From Bacteroidales bacterium (lineage in GTDB: Bacteria; Bacteroidota; Bacteroidia; Bacteroidales; F082), in assembly GCA_023229245.1 (NCBI GenBank), contig JALNZU010000014.1, forward strand, positions 1 to 64,000: 64,000 bases of DNA, written 5' to 3'. A model generated the notes under the pieces. It was given only the letters and a program-made list of their open reading frames with translations. It had not been told where the DNA came from and searched no databases. Positions 17,633 through 25,961 of this stretch are shown here, piece by piece; position 1 is the first letter of the stretch, and every line of letters starts with the position of its first letter. The translations under genes were made by a program, and so were the position numbers.

Positions 17633-19390
17633 ATGTCCTTTGATGAGTATATCTATTCTAAGTTCGTCTCTTATTTTAACTCTAAAAAGAAGGCAGACCC
17701 TCTTGAACTGGAACGCCGGGTTGAGTTAGACGAAATAAAGCCTAAGCTGATACTTTTAGCCCGACTCCTAACTGGCGAGGCAATAGAAGTGTTTGAGGCT
17801 GAAGAAGAAGGAGGATATAAAGACCAAAACTTTTTCTTGCCTGCTAAAAGTTCCCGCTTTGCCGACCGAAAAACCAATCTGTTGTTTTATGTGTTTCGCG
17901 TGACATACTTATCCGTGCAACGTAGCCTTCATTTCAACTGGCATCCGGGCATGAGCTGCAGCTTGAGCCAATCGCGTGCTCAGGCAATAGAAACTGCTCA
18001 TTTGGTGATAAATGCAATGAAAGAAGATTTTCCTTTTGCTACATCTCTGCATCAACAGCTATATGACGAATTGGAAAGAACAAACCCTGAGAATTCAACA
18101 GCTAATCAGTACCTTTTATATGGAAAATGGATGCATGATGAGTACAGAAATACGACTAACAGGTCTATGCAAATACGTGATTCACAAAGGCCGCAACTGC
18201 CAACACCTGAAACCAGCCTCAAAGCCAAAGCAGTAGAACAGGTAGTGCATCTGCAAGCGGATACCAAGCAGCAGGAAGACTATGTGATGACGCATAACTT
18301 TGAAAAGGTAGAAACAGCAGAAGAATATAGTGGAGTGTGGCGCGATTTTGACGGATCAGATGAGTTAGAAGATCATCAAGCAGCTCTTGACGAATTACAG
18401 ATGCGGTTCATGGTAAGAGCGGATGATCCCACTCACTCGGTATATCAAGCTGAATTTACTGAAAATACATCAATAGCCGAAAGCGATGAACTCATACAGT
18501 CAGAAACATTTTACCTGTATGATGAATGGGATGAAAAAAGGAATACATATAAGACCGAGTACTGTAAAGTGTTTTCTAAAAAACCTACTAAAGCCGATCC
18601 AACTTATTATTCCAATGTGTTGACAGAAAATGCAAACACCCTGATATCGCTTAGAAAAGTATTGGCAAATGTAAACAACAAAAGACGTCAGATACGTTAT
18701 CAGACTCAAGGTGAAGACTTTGATATTGACGCCGTTACAGATATGTTCGTGGATCTGAAAACCGGGCATACCCCTTCAGAAAAACTATACCTGATGGCAC
18801 GTAAAAATGAAAAGGACTTGTCTCTCTTGCTCCTTCTGGATAATAGCCTCTCTACCGATAGCTATGCAGCCGGCAACAGGGTCATAGATGTTGAAAAACA
18901 AGTCTCTATTCTTTTTGGCGAGATACTGCATGAATATGCCATCGATTTTTCGATCTGTAGCTTTTCATCCCATACTCGGAACAAGACTAATTTCGTCACT
19001 TTAAAAGCTTTTGACGAAAGTTGGCAAAACACCAAATACCGTATTGGAGCTATAGAACCAAGCGGATATACCCGTATAGGAGCTTCTATCCGCCATGCTG
19101 GTAGCCTGCTTGATCAAAGACCGTCAAAAAATAAATGGGTGATATTGATATCAGATGGTAAACCTAATGATTACGATCGCTACGAAGGCCGATACGGCAT
19201 ATTCGATGTCAAGCAAGCTTTAAAAGAATTGCATGCCCGTCATATCCATGCATTTGCACTGGCAATAGAAGCACAGGCACGATATTATCTTCCTCAAATG
19301 TTTGGCCAAAATCATTATCAGATATTAACCTCTCCGCAAGAATTATTAACCGCTCTAGTAAAATTATATACCAAAATAAAACAATATTGA
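17633..19390 (+). CDS. norD: NorD VWA-domain maturation protein
   Basis: A 585-residue protein with a helical N-terminal part and a C-terminal VWA domain (about 395-580). The MIDAS motif is Asp403-x-Ser405-x-Ser407 (LLDNSLSTDS), followed by a Thr in PSGYTRIGASIRH and WVILISDGKPNDYD. NorD binds the NorQ ATPase and is required for active cNOR. The next gene starts 2 bp after its stop, so the two are likely coupled in translation. Confidence 0.92.
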   Translation: MSFDEYIYSKFVSYFNSKKKADPLELERRVELDEIKPKLILLARLLTGEAIEVFEAEEEGGYKDQNFFLPAKSSRFADRKTNLLFYVFRVTYLSVQRSLHFNWHPGMSCSLSQSRAQAIETAHLVINAMKEDFPFATSLHQQLYDELERTNPENSTANQYLLYGKWMHDEYRNTTNRSMQIRDSQRPQLPTPETSLKAKAVEQVVHLQADTKQQEDYVMTHNFEKVETAEEYSGVWRDFDGSDELEDHQAALDELQMRFMVRADDPTHSVYQAEFTENTSIAESDELIQSETFYLYDEWDEKRNTYKTEYCKVFSKKPTKADPTYYSNVLTENANTLISLRKVLANVNNKRRQIRYQTQGEDFDIDAVTDMFVDLKTGHTPSEKLYLMARKNEKDLSLLLLLDNSLSTDSYAAGNRVIDVEKQVSILFGEILHEYAIDFSICSFSSHTRNKTNFVTLKAFDESWQNTKYRIGAIEPSGYTRIGASIRHAGSLLDQRPSKNKWVILISDGKPNDYDRYEGRYGIFDVKQALKELHARHIHAFALAIEAQARYYLPQMFGQNHYQILTSPQELLTALVKLYTKIKQY

Positions 19391-19391
19391 T

Positions 19392-19979
19392 ATGCAACAA
19401 AAGATACCAGTAACAAGCTATGCCCGATTTTCATATCCACCGGGCGGTATACTGATATGGATCATAGTACTGTTAGAACTGATCACTTTTGGAATAGGCC
19501 TGATTGGCTTTTTCTATGTCGGAGGTGAACATAAAGAGATGTTTCATCAGGCGTCCACCCATTTAAGCCCTCTATGGGGTGCAATAAATACAATGGTATT
19601 GCTGACGGCTGGATTTTTTATGGTGAAATCAAGCCACAACTTTAAAGCTAAAGATTTTCTCAAAACTATTTCATGGATGTCATTAGCTATGATAGGTGGA
19701 CTGTTATTCATGGCGATCAAAGGAGTAGAGTATTACTCAAAGATACAAGCCGGTATCAGCCTGAATGAAAATTTATTTTTCAACTTTTATTGGGCACTGA
19801 CTTTTTTCCATCTGATACATGTTTTGGTTGCACTAGTGATACTGATGGTATTTTATATCAAGCTTAAGAGAAATCCATCTTCACTTGATGAGTTGGATTT
19901 TATGGCCGGTGCTGCATTCTGGCATATGTGCGATTTGATCTGGCTCTTTATATTTCCAGCCTTATATTTAGTTTATTAG
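19392..19979 (+). CDS. norE: NorE, cytochrome oxidase subunit III-like protein
   Basis: A 195-residue membrane protein with about five helices and the fold of haem-copper oxidase subunit III (a Glu in helix III, MAIKGVEYYSKI; FYWALTFFHLIHVL; AAFWHMCDLIWLFIFP). Placed after norD and before a COX4-like protein, it matches NorE, which supports NOR activity without being part of the purified enzyme. Confidence 0.88.
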   Translation: MQQKIPVTSYARFSYPPGGILIWIIVLLELITFGIGLIGFFYVGGEHKEMFHQASTHLSPLWGAINTMVLLTAGFFMVKSSHNFKAKDFLKTISWMSLAMIGGLLFMAIKGVEYYSKIQAGISLNENLFFNFYWALTFFHLIHVLVALVILMVFYIKLKRNPSSLDELDFMAGAAFWHMCDLIWLFIFPALYLVY

Positions 19980-20002
19980 TCCTCAAAAAATAAAATATAG
20001 TT

Positions 20003-20242
20003 ATGAAACTCAATATCAATCTGGTATATATAATACTCTTGCTCCTTACTATAGCTACTTCGCTAACCGCTCTTGCCAATCATGAGAAAGCAACTGTAGT
20101 TCTTATTTTGAGTATAGCACTGGCTAAAGTACTATTAGTCTCCTTTTATTTTATGGAGCTTATTGACGCACACAGAGCCTGGCGGATCATAATATTTGTT
20201 TTCGGGATTATACTTATTTCCGGTATGTTAGTGTTTTATTAA
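20003..20242 (+). CDS. norF: NorF-like small membrane protein (COX4-like)
   Basis: A 79-residue protein of three predicted helices, with AKVLLVSFYFMELIDAHRAW, the core of prokaryotic cytochrome oxidase subunit IV / NorF proteins. It ends the norCBQDEF group, 23 bp after norE. A minor assembly or stability role is expected. It converges on SCO1 (36 bp between stops) with no strong terminator hairpin between. Confidence 0.82.
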   Translation: MKLNINLVYIILLLLTIATSLTALANHEKATVVLILSIALAKVLLVSFYFMELIDAHRAWRIIIFVFGIILISGMLVFY

Positions 20243-20278
20243 ACCAATGCCTTCTCGATCCCGGTTTGATGCAGTCGC

Positions 20279-20896
20279 TTAGATTGTTTTGATTTTTTGA
20301 GCAAAATCAATGGCAGGAGTACTCAAGCCATCAACAGTATATACGACTACACCGTTTTTGTCCAATAGAATTTTTCGGTTGCTGTGTGTGATATCACCGT
20401 CTTCGGACATCTCGAAGCTGATGCCAAGTGCCACAGCCATATCTTTGATCTGATCAGCGTTTCCGTGCAACAAATGCCATTGATCACTCAGCTGCTGGGC
20501 GCTTGCATAGCTGTGTAATCGTTCTGGCGTATCGCGTATATGATCAAAACTGATCAACACCAATTCAAAAGGCAATGTTTGATTTGAATCAAACTCGGAT
20601 GCAATATTCTTCAGGTCTTGTATCATCATCGGACATGCATATCCACAATGGGTATAGATCATACTTATAACTACCGGGCGACCCTTGAAATCAGCTAATT
20701 GAACTGTCTGATCATGAGAGTCTGTCCATGTATAATCAAAATGATAGATTGAATTACCTGGTAGTTCGTCGGTTTCTGATACTGTATGAGCTTCCTGTAC
20801 GTTATGTCTGTGTGCCTGGTTTTCAGCCGGATTTTGCTGGCAAGCAGTTAAATACAACAGGAATATACCTGCAATTATTTCAATAAGTTTTGACAT
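20279..20896 (-). CDS. SCO1/SenC copper chaperone lipoprotein
   Basis: A 205-residue protein with a lipobox (LLYLTACQQ, Cys about residue 19), a His-rich linker (AHRHNVQEAH) and a thioredoxin fold carrying the SCO copper motif CGYACP in IYTHCGYACPMM, plus the later conserved His in DITHSNRKILLD. SCO proteins deliver copper to, or reduce thiols of, copper enzymes. Here, in the nirK transcript, the likely client is the NirK copper sites. Confidence 0.92.
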   Translation of the reverse strand: MSKLIEIIAGIFLLYLTACQQNPAENQAHRHNVQEAHTVSETDELPGNSIYHFDYTWTDSHDQTVQLADFKGRPVVISMIYTHCGYACPMMIQDLKNIASEFDSNQTLPFELVLISFDHIRDTPERLHSYASAQQLSDQWHLLHGNADQIKDMAVALGISFEMSEDGDITHSNRKILLDKNGVVVYTVDGLSTPAIDFAQKIKTI

Positions 20897-20920
20897 AGTA
20901 TTGTGTGTATATTTGATTTG

Positions 20921-21715
20921 TTATGGATGTGGTGCTGATGAAGCAGCACATCTGAATCCTAAATTTCTTACTGTGTAATTTCCTTTCAGGCTGGAACGAA
21001 ATGCAAAGCGTATGAACCCGGTATAGTCCGATGCATCCACTACATCCATTGATGCGCTGCCGCAGAACAACCCTTGTGGTATTACATCCTGACCCCGTGA
21101 ATCATCACTGCTTTTCATGGCATCAAAATCAAGTACCCATTCCCATACCTGACCATACATATCCCACAGTCCGTAGCTGTTTTCATAGATGCTTCCAACC
21201 GGTTTCCCGGCTTCAATACGGCGGCTGTACCAGTTTGCTATGATTTCTTGAAGGATGCTGTCGTTGATTGATCTTCCTATAGGTGGTGCTGAAGCGGCAT
21301 ATTCCCATTCTGCTGTAGTAGGAAGCCTTTTGCCTAATGAGCGGCAATAAGCTCGGGCAGCAAACCACGAAACATTAACCACTGGCTGTTTGGATAAAAC
21401 TCTTTGATCCGATTCGCTGCGATTCTTCCAATGGATCAGATAGTTCTCATCAGCAAAAACAGGCTTTACTTTTTCAGACGACCATTCAGGATGGTGAGCC
21501 ACAAACTGTTCATATTCCTCGTTGGTTACCTGCTTTTTGTCCAAATAAAACGTGCTGACCGAAATCAAGGTGTCTGTACCTTTAAAAAATGGTCTCCAAT
21601 AGCCATCTGGTATCTTTACCATTGAAGCGTCCTGGGCGATCAGCTTGTAGCTTGTGCCTAAAACAAGTCCAATGATCAGCCAGATTATGCCAATCCTATT
21701 TTTATTTCTGTTCAT
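20921..21715 (-). CDS. SUMF1/FGE-fold protein of the nirK operon, catalytic Cys absent
   Basis: A 264-residue protein with an N-terminal signal or anchor (about 10-27) and a formylglycine-generating-enzyme fold: VNVSWFAARAYCRSLGKRLPT near 118-137, TAEWEYAAS, NSYGLWDMYGQVWEW near 180, and the C-terminal NLGFRCA. The two copper-binding cysteines of true FGE, normally in a C-x4-C-x-R-Y stretch, are not found: that segment reads ASDYTGFIRFAFR. A sulfatase-activating role is therefore unlikely; an accessory or structural role in NirK maturation is an inference from position. The start overlaps the nirK stop by 14 bp, so translation is probably coupled. Confidence 0.8.
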   Translation of the reverse strand: MNRNKNRIGIIWLIIGLVLGTSYKLIAQDASMVKIPDGYWRPFFKGTDTLISVSTFYLDKKQVTNEEYEQFVAHHPEWSSEKVKPVFADENYLIHWKNRSESDQRVLSKQPVVNVSWFAARAYCRSLGKRLPTTAEWEYAASAPPIGRSINDSILQEIIANWYSRRIEAGKPVGSIYENSYGLWDMYGQVWEWVLDFDAMKSSDDSRGQDVIPQGLFCGSASMDVVDASDYTGFIRFAFRSSLKGNYTVRNLGFRCAASSAPHP

Positions 21716-23165
21716 TGCGCCACTCTTTTACTTTGGCCGCAGTTACTAATCCTCCACCATTGTCGAAGTTATTCAGCACATATGTAATTACGCTGGCAGC
21801 TTGATCGTCGTTGAGTGAGACAGCGGGCATGATATTGTTGTACTTCACACCGTTTACCATGATCTCACCTTGTAGTCCATCCAACACAACTCCTATCCCG
21901 TGATCGCTACGTGCTTGTAGAAAATCGGAATTAACCAATGGAGGAAATGTTCCTGTTATTCCGCTGCCGTTTTCCATATGGCAAGCCATACAGTTTTGTT
22001 TATACAGGATTTGACCTGCTGTTATGCGTTCTTCTAAAGTTTTTTCGGGTATGTCAAGCTGTTCAATTTGTCGTTTACCCGAGCTGATCGACTGTATGGC
22101 TGATCCTTCTGGTAAGTACACTTCTTCTTTTTGCTTTCCGGTGAACACGGCAAATTGTTCTTCACCTTGAACCTCTATCTGTGCTAAAGCGCCTTTATTG
22201 AAAGCCCGGAAAATACTATGATCTACTAAATGGAGAGTGCCGGGTACTTCGCATTTAAATTCAGCTATGGCAGCTCCTCCGGCAGGTACCAAAGTGGTTT
22301 GCACATCTTTATTGATCAGGGTTCCACCTTCTACATATACCTTGTTGAATATTTCTCCTATCACATGAAACGAAGATACTAAGTTAGGTCCTCCGTTTCC
22401 GATGAACAGCCTGACGGTTTCACCTACTTTGACTTTCATCCTGTTATTGCCGGAAGCAGCACCTACGGCTCCATTCATCACAACATAATCCGGTCTTTCA
22501 TCCATTGCTTTCTGCATGTCAAAATCCTGATGTCCTTTTTCACCGAAACTACCAGTGGTATAAAACTCGCTTTGCATGATATAAAATTCATGATCAACTG
22601 GTGGAAGCCCTTCCAATGGTTCAACTAATATCAAGCCGTACATACCGTTGGCAATATGCATACCTACCGGTGCTGTTGCACAGTGATACACATATAATCC
22701 CTGATTGAGGGCTCTGAAGGTAAACTGGGCACTCTTCCCAGGAGCAATCAAAGAAGCTTCAGCTCCACCTCCCGGACCAGTCACTGCGTGTAAGTCAATA
22801 TTATGCGGAAGCAGATTGTCAGGATGATTGTGTAAATGAAATTCAACCAGATCACCTTGTCGGATACGAATAAATTTGCCGGGTACCTGACCGCCAAAAG
22901 TCCAGAAAGTATAGTCAACTCCATCGGCTAATCGTTCAGTCTTTTCGATGATCTCTAAATCAACCCGAACAAAGGCATTGCCTTTTTCCGGACGTGATGG
23001 AGGAACATAAGGAGCATCAGTAAGCTCGGCAAATACTTCCCGATCGGGTAGCTTGGTTAAATCTACCTGATAACCGGCTGATTTATCTTTGCAACTATTC
23101 AGAGAAAACAACATCATCCATACTAAAGTGATGATAAAAAAATTGAGGTAGGTGTTACGTTTCAT
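21702..23165 (-). CDS. nirK: Copper nitrite reductase NirK fused to cytochrome c
   Basis: A 487-residue lipoprotein (lipobox SLNSCKD, Cys25). Two cupredoxin domains carry all copper ligands: type-1 His121, Cys162, His170, Met175 (PHNIDLHA, YHCATAPVGMH, GMYG); type-2 His126, His161, His316 (LVDHSIF); catalytic Asp124 and His267 (SFHVIGE). From about residue 375 a class I cytochrome c domain follows with Cys392-x-x-Cys395-His396 (NCMACH) and probable axial Met446. It reduces nitrite to NO in the periplasm, the tethered cytochrome supplying electrons, as in Ralstonia-type three-domain NirK. It is followed by an overlapping SUMF1-fold gene and SCO1, and preceded by an Rrf2 regulator. Confidence 0.96.
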   Translation of the reverse strand: MKRNTYLNFFIITLVWMMLFSLNSCKDKSAGYQVDLTKLPDREVFAELTDAPYVPPSRPEKGNAFVRVDLEIIEKTERLADGVDYTFWTFGGQVPGKFIRIRQGDLVEFHLHNHPDNLLPHNIDLHAVTGPGGGAEASLIAPGKSAQFTFRALNQGLYVYHCATAPVGMHIANGMYGLILVEPLEGLPPVDHEFYIMQSEFYTTGSFGEKGHQDFDMQKAMDERPDYVVMNGAVGAASGNNRMKVKVGETVRLFIGNGGPNLVSSFHVIGEIFNKVYVEGGTLINKDVQTTLVPAGGAAIAEFKCEVPGTLHLVDHSIFRAFNKGALAQIEVQGEEQFAVFTGKQKEEVYLPEGSAIQSISSGKRQIEQLDIPEKTLEERITAGQILYKQNCMACHMENGSGITGTFPPLVNSDFLQARSDHGIGVVLDGLQGEIMVNGVKYNNIMPAVSLNDDQAASVITYVLNNFDNGGGLVTAAKVKEWRNEQK

Positions 23166-23191
23166 TGTATTTAATAGTTAATAATCTTTTT

Positions 23192-23203
23192 ATCTTAAAT
23201 TAA
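23192..23203 (-). promoter_or_regulatory. Candidate NsrR/Rrf2 operator upstream of nirK
   Basis: TTAATTTAAGAT on the minus strand, 27-38 bp upstream of the nirK ATG. The identical 12-mer is on the plus strand at 23819-23830, beside the rrf2 promoter, and a one-mismatch form of the 11-mer core is at norC. No TAnnTTTG box is seen between it and nirK. Confidence 0.5.
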
Positions 23204-23214
23204 TTTAAAAAAAC

Positions 23215-23652
23215 TTATTTAATTCGTTTAAGTTGTGTATGACCAGCTTGAAGCTGAGTAGCTAAGCTGGCTATTGTATTATCGGTTAATAGTTGTGTGA
23301 ACCCATCACGTATTTGACTAAATTCTAAATGAATAGGGCATGGATTGGTGTCAGAACAGTATCTGAGCCCTAATCCGCAATCTGAGATGCTATTTAGTCC
23401 GTCAATTGCTTTAACTATTTCAAGCAGTGGAACTTGTGCTTGGGTAGGTGTTAAATAAAAGCCGCCATTGGGTCCTTTGAGCGACGAAACAATTTGTTGT
23501 TTGCTCAACGACTGCATAATTTTCGCTGTAAAGGGTTCGGGGGAATCAATTTCAGCAGCAAGTTCTTTAATATTTATCTTCACCTCTTCATGTGCTCGGG
23601 AAGCTAAATAAATCATTGCTCTTATGGCGTATTTACAAGCTTTGGAAAGCAT
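23215..23652 (-). CDS. nsrR: Rrf2-family Fe-S regulator, NsrR-like
   Basis: A 145-residue Rrf2 protein: winged helix at 1-70 (NIKELAAEIDSPEPFTAKIM, then LKGPNGGFYL) and three cysteines C92-x6-C99-x5-C105 (DCGLGLRYCSDTNPC), placed like the cluster ligands of IscR (92/98/104) and NsrR (91/96/102). Sitting 49 bp upstream of nirK and near norCB, it is most simply an NO-sensing repressor of nitrite/NO reduction genes; it could also be an IscR-type regulator. The symbol is by context and cysteine pattern. Confidence 0.78.
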   Translation of the reverse strand: MLSKACKYAIRAMIYLASRAHEEVKINIKELAAEIDSPEPFTAKIMQSLSKQQIVSSLKGPNGGFYLTPTQAQVPLLEIVKAIDGLNSISDCGLGLRYCSDTNPCPIHLEFSQIRDGFTQLLTDNTIASLATQLQAGHTQLKRIK

Positions 23653-23750
23653 GTCTTAATTTGGTTTTGTGTAAAACTACAAAAAAAATTTGAATGTTCA
23701 TACTTACTTACTCAAAGACGAGCCTGCTTTAGACTTATATCTGATCCATT

Positions 23751-23766
23751 AGATGATTCATCATCT
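23751..23766. repeat. Palindrome AGATGAT-TC-ATCATCT
   Basis: Perfect 7-bp arms around 2 bp, inside the predicted 5' leader of rrf2, about 100 bp upstream of its start codon. A possible operator or RNA hairpin. Confidence 0.6.
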
Positions 23767-23792
23767 GATCAGGTATCTTCACTTGCCGACTG

Positions 23793-23812
23793 ATCTTTGA
23801 CGGCTCAAAGAT
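23793..23812. repeat. Inverted repeat ATCTTTGA-CGGC-TCAAAGAT
   Basis: Perfect 8-bp arms with a 4-bp centre. Its right arm is also the minus-strand -7 box TATCTTTG (23806-23813), so a protein bound here would cover the rrf2 core promoter. No T-run follows on either strand. Confidence 0.65.
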
Positions 23813-23813
23813 A
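23806..23813 (-). promoter_or_regulatory. -7 promoter element TATCTTTG (rrf2)
   Basis: A perfect TAnnTTTG on the minus strand, predicting an rrf2 leader of about 150 nt. The shared TTAATTTAAGAT motif begins 6 bp upstream of it. Confidence 0.5.
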
Positions 23814-23818
23814 AGACG

Positions 23819-23836
23819 TTAATTTAAGATTTAAAT
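23819..23836 (+). promoter_or_regulatory. Candidate NsrR/Rrf2 operator at the rrf2 promoter
   Basis: TTAATTTAAGAT followed by TTAAAT; ATTTAA-GAT-TTAAAT is a perfect 6-3-6 dyad. It lies just upstream of the rrf2 -7 box, where autoregulation would act. Confidence 0.45.
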
Positions 23837-24108
23837 ATATTTTTTTCTTTTTTTAACAAATTCTTAATCTGAGCTTTAAATTGCGTACCGGGATTAAAGA
23901 TCATCTGCTGTATTTTGTGTTGGATTCACTTATCGAACAAGGCTAGTGTAATAGCCTGAATAGTTTTTTCTATATGGTTAAGTGTTGGCTAATCAATATG
24001 CTGCAGCTGACAAATCAAGAATTTCATGATTAGAGACTGGTCTTGGTTTTGTCTTCTATTGGCGATTTTTTTGTTTCTTTGCCCAAAGTTTTTTAGCCCC
24101 TATTGGCC

Positions 24109-25593
24109 ATGCAACATCAACAGATCACACATCAGCTGACGGTTTATAATTCGTTAAACCGAAAGAAAGAACTATTCAATCCATTGAAGCCACCTTTTGT
24201 GGGGATGTATGTGTGTGGTCCTACAGTATATGGTGACGCTCATTTGGGGCATGCACGACCGGCTATAACTTTTGATTTGTTGTTTCGATATTTGAAACAC
24301 ATAGGCTATAGTGTGCGCTATGTCCGAAATATTACTGATGTGGGTCATTTGGAGAGTGATTCGGATGAGGGTGAGGACAAGATTGAAAAAAAAGCCAGAT
24401 TAGAGCAACTTGAACCCATGGAGGTGGTTAATTTTTATACGATCCAATATCATCGGATGATGGACCGTTTGAATGTGCTACGTCCATCCATCGAGCCGTA
24501 TGCTTCAGGACATATAGTGGAGCAAATTGAGATGGTAAAAAAAATTTTAGAGAAGGGATATGCTTATCAATCTTCCGGTTCAATTTATTTTGATGTGGTG
24601 AAGTACAGTCAATCCCATCATTATGGTATATTATCAGGCAGGAAATTAGATGATTTGCTTAGTTCTACCCGTGAGTTATCGGGTCAGGATGAGAAAAGGA
24701 ATAGTGCTGATTTTGCTCTTTGGAAAAAGGCTGATCCATTGCATATCATGCGTTGGCCATCGCCTTGGGGAGAAGGGTTTCCGGGTTGGCATATGGAATG
24801 CTCGGCTATGAGCAGTAAATATCTTGGTAAAGAGTTCGATATACATGGTGGTGGAATGGATTTACTGTTTCCACATCACGAATCGGAGATAGCACAGTCG
24901 GTTATCGCCAATGGGAAACCGCCGGTTCGTTATTGGATGCATAATAATATGGTGACTATTAACGGACAGAAAATGGGAAAATCGCTTGGTAATGCTTTGT
25001 CATTAGAAGATTTTTTCACCGGTTCGCATCCTTTGTTAGAGCAGGCTTACAGTCCGATGGTCATACGTTTTTTTATGCTGCAGGCACATTATAGAAGCAC
25101 TCTTGATTTCTCAAACGCTGCTTTGCAGGCAGCTGAAAAGGGGCTTAAACGTTTGCTCAATGCGGTTAGGGAGGTGGATCAAATTAAAGCTGAAATATCT
25201 GCTGAAAGGCATGATGTAGTTTCTATTCAAAAGGCTGCTTATGAAGCAATGAATGATGACTTGAACAGCCCGGTAGCTATTGCTAATCTTTTTGAGGCAG
25301 TGCGCTTGGTAAACTCAGTCAAGGAGGGCCATCATCGCATTCATCCCGAAGACCTTGAGGTCTTGAAACAGTTCTTTGAGGTGTTTGTGTTTGAATTGCT
25401 TGGATTGAGTGAGGAGGATGAAAATCAAGATCAGGAATTAGTAAACGGCCTGATGGAAACCATCATACAGCTTAGACAACAAGCCAGACAACGGAAAGAT
25501 TATGCCACAAGTGATCTGATCCGGGATAAATTAGCCGAAATAAATATACAGCTTAAAGACGGAAAAGAGGGAACTGTCTGGGAAAGGAAATAA
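24109..25593 (+). CDS. cysS: Cysteinyl-tRNA synthetase
   Basis: A 494-residue class I synthetase with the catalytic zinc Cys in MYVCGPTVYGDAHLGHARP (HIGH variant HLGH), GWHMECSAM and HHESE as further zinc ligands, KMGKSLGN (KMSKS loop), and a C-terminal helical anticodon domain. It charges tRNA-Cys. The frame can be extended two codons to a TTG, but ATG 24109 is the ordinary start. Confidence 0.97.
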   Translation: MQHQQITHQLTVYNSLNRKKELFNPLKPPFVGMYVCGPTVYGDAHLGHARPAITFDLLFRYLKHIGYSVRYVRNITDVGHLESDSDEGEDKIEKKARLEQLEPMEVVNFYTIQYHRMMDRLNVLRPSIEPYASGHIVEQIEMVKKILEKGYAYQSSGSIYFDVVKYSQSHHYGILSGRKLDDLLSSTRELSGQDEKRNSADFALWKKADPLHIMRWPSPWGEGFPGWHMECSAMSSKYLGKEFDIHGGGMDLLFPHHESEIAQSVIANGKPPVRYWMHNNMVTINGQKMGKSLGNALSLEDFFTGSHPLLEQAYSPMVIRFFMLQAHYRSTLDFSNAALQAAEKGLKRLLNAVREVDQIKAEISAERHDVVSIQKAAYEAMNDDLNSPVAIANLFEAVRLVNSVKEGHHRIHPEDLEVLKQFFEVFVFELLGLSEEDENQDQELVNGLMETIIQLRQQARQRKDYATSDLIRDKLAEINIQLKDGKEGTVWERK

Positions 25594-25638
25594 ACAGAAA
25601 TCAAACTGATAGTAAGACTTGACAAGCTGATCCATGAC

Positions 25639-25929
25639 TTATGATCGGCCAATACATTTGATGATCTCAGCGAGAGATTCGTTTTCAAGTGTATAGAAGA
25701 TTCTTTTCCCTTCTCGTTTTGAAACAAGTACCCCTTTGTTTTTGAGTATGTTAAGATGATGCGAAGCCGAAGCTTGCTCAATATCCAAACGTAAATAAAT
25801 TTCAGTAACACTCATGCGTTCTACACCCGATAACATTTCAATAATGGCAATACGGGTAGGATGTGCTAAAGCCTTTAATTTGGAAGCTAATTGTTCTAAT
25901 TTGACGGCATCAATTTGAATAGGCTCCAT
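25639..25929 (-). CDS. ArsR-family winged-helix repressor
   Basis: A 96-residue ArsR/SmtB-like protein: LKALAHPTRIAIIEML, recognition helix ASASHHLNILKNKGVL and the wing REGKRIFYTL. No Cys pair of the arsenic or cadmium type is present (its only Cys is near residue 92), so the signal is unknown. A perfect inverted repeat covers its promoter (25962-25985), which points to autoregulation. It converges on cysS (45 bp). Confidence 0.88.
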   Translation of the reverse strand: MEPIQIDAVKLEQLASKLKALAHPTRIAIIEMLSGVERMSVTEIYLRLDIEQASASHHLNILKNKGVLVSKREGKRIFYTLENESLAEIIKCIGRS

Positions 25930-25949
25930 AATGAATCAGATTATTTCAG

Positions 25950-25957
25950 CAAAAATA
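25950..25957 (-). promoter_or_regulatory. -7 promoter element TATTTTTG (arsR-type gene)
   Basis: A perfect TAnnTTTG on the minus strand, 20 bp upstream of the ATG at 25929, directly beside the palindromic operator. Confidence 0.65.
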
Positions 25958-25961
25958 CATA

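Larger units (their letters stand above)
23653..24108. other. Regulatory intergenic region between rrf2 and cysS
   Basis: No credible ORF. It holds a 16-bp palindrome (23751-23766), an 8-bp hairpin-like inverted repeat (23793-23812) overlapping the likely rrf2 -7 box, and a copy of the TTAATTTAAGAT motif inside a 6-3-6 dyad (23822-23836). Right of about 23840 it is AT-rich with nothing clear apart from a near-consensus box TTTCTTTG at 24074-24081 that may serve cysS. Confidence 0.55.

Noticed and set aside
20896..20920. Plus-strand TATATTTG near 20907-20914 as a promoter
   Set aside because: It points into the antisense of SUMF1 and nirK with no rightward gene behind it.
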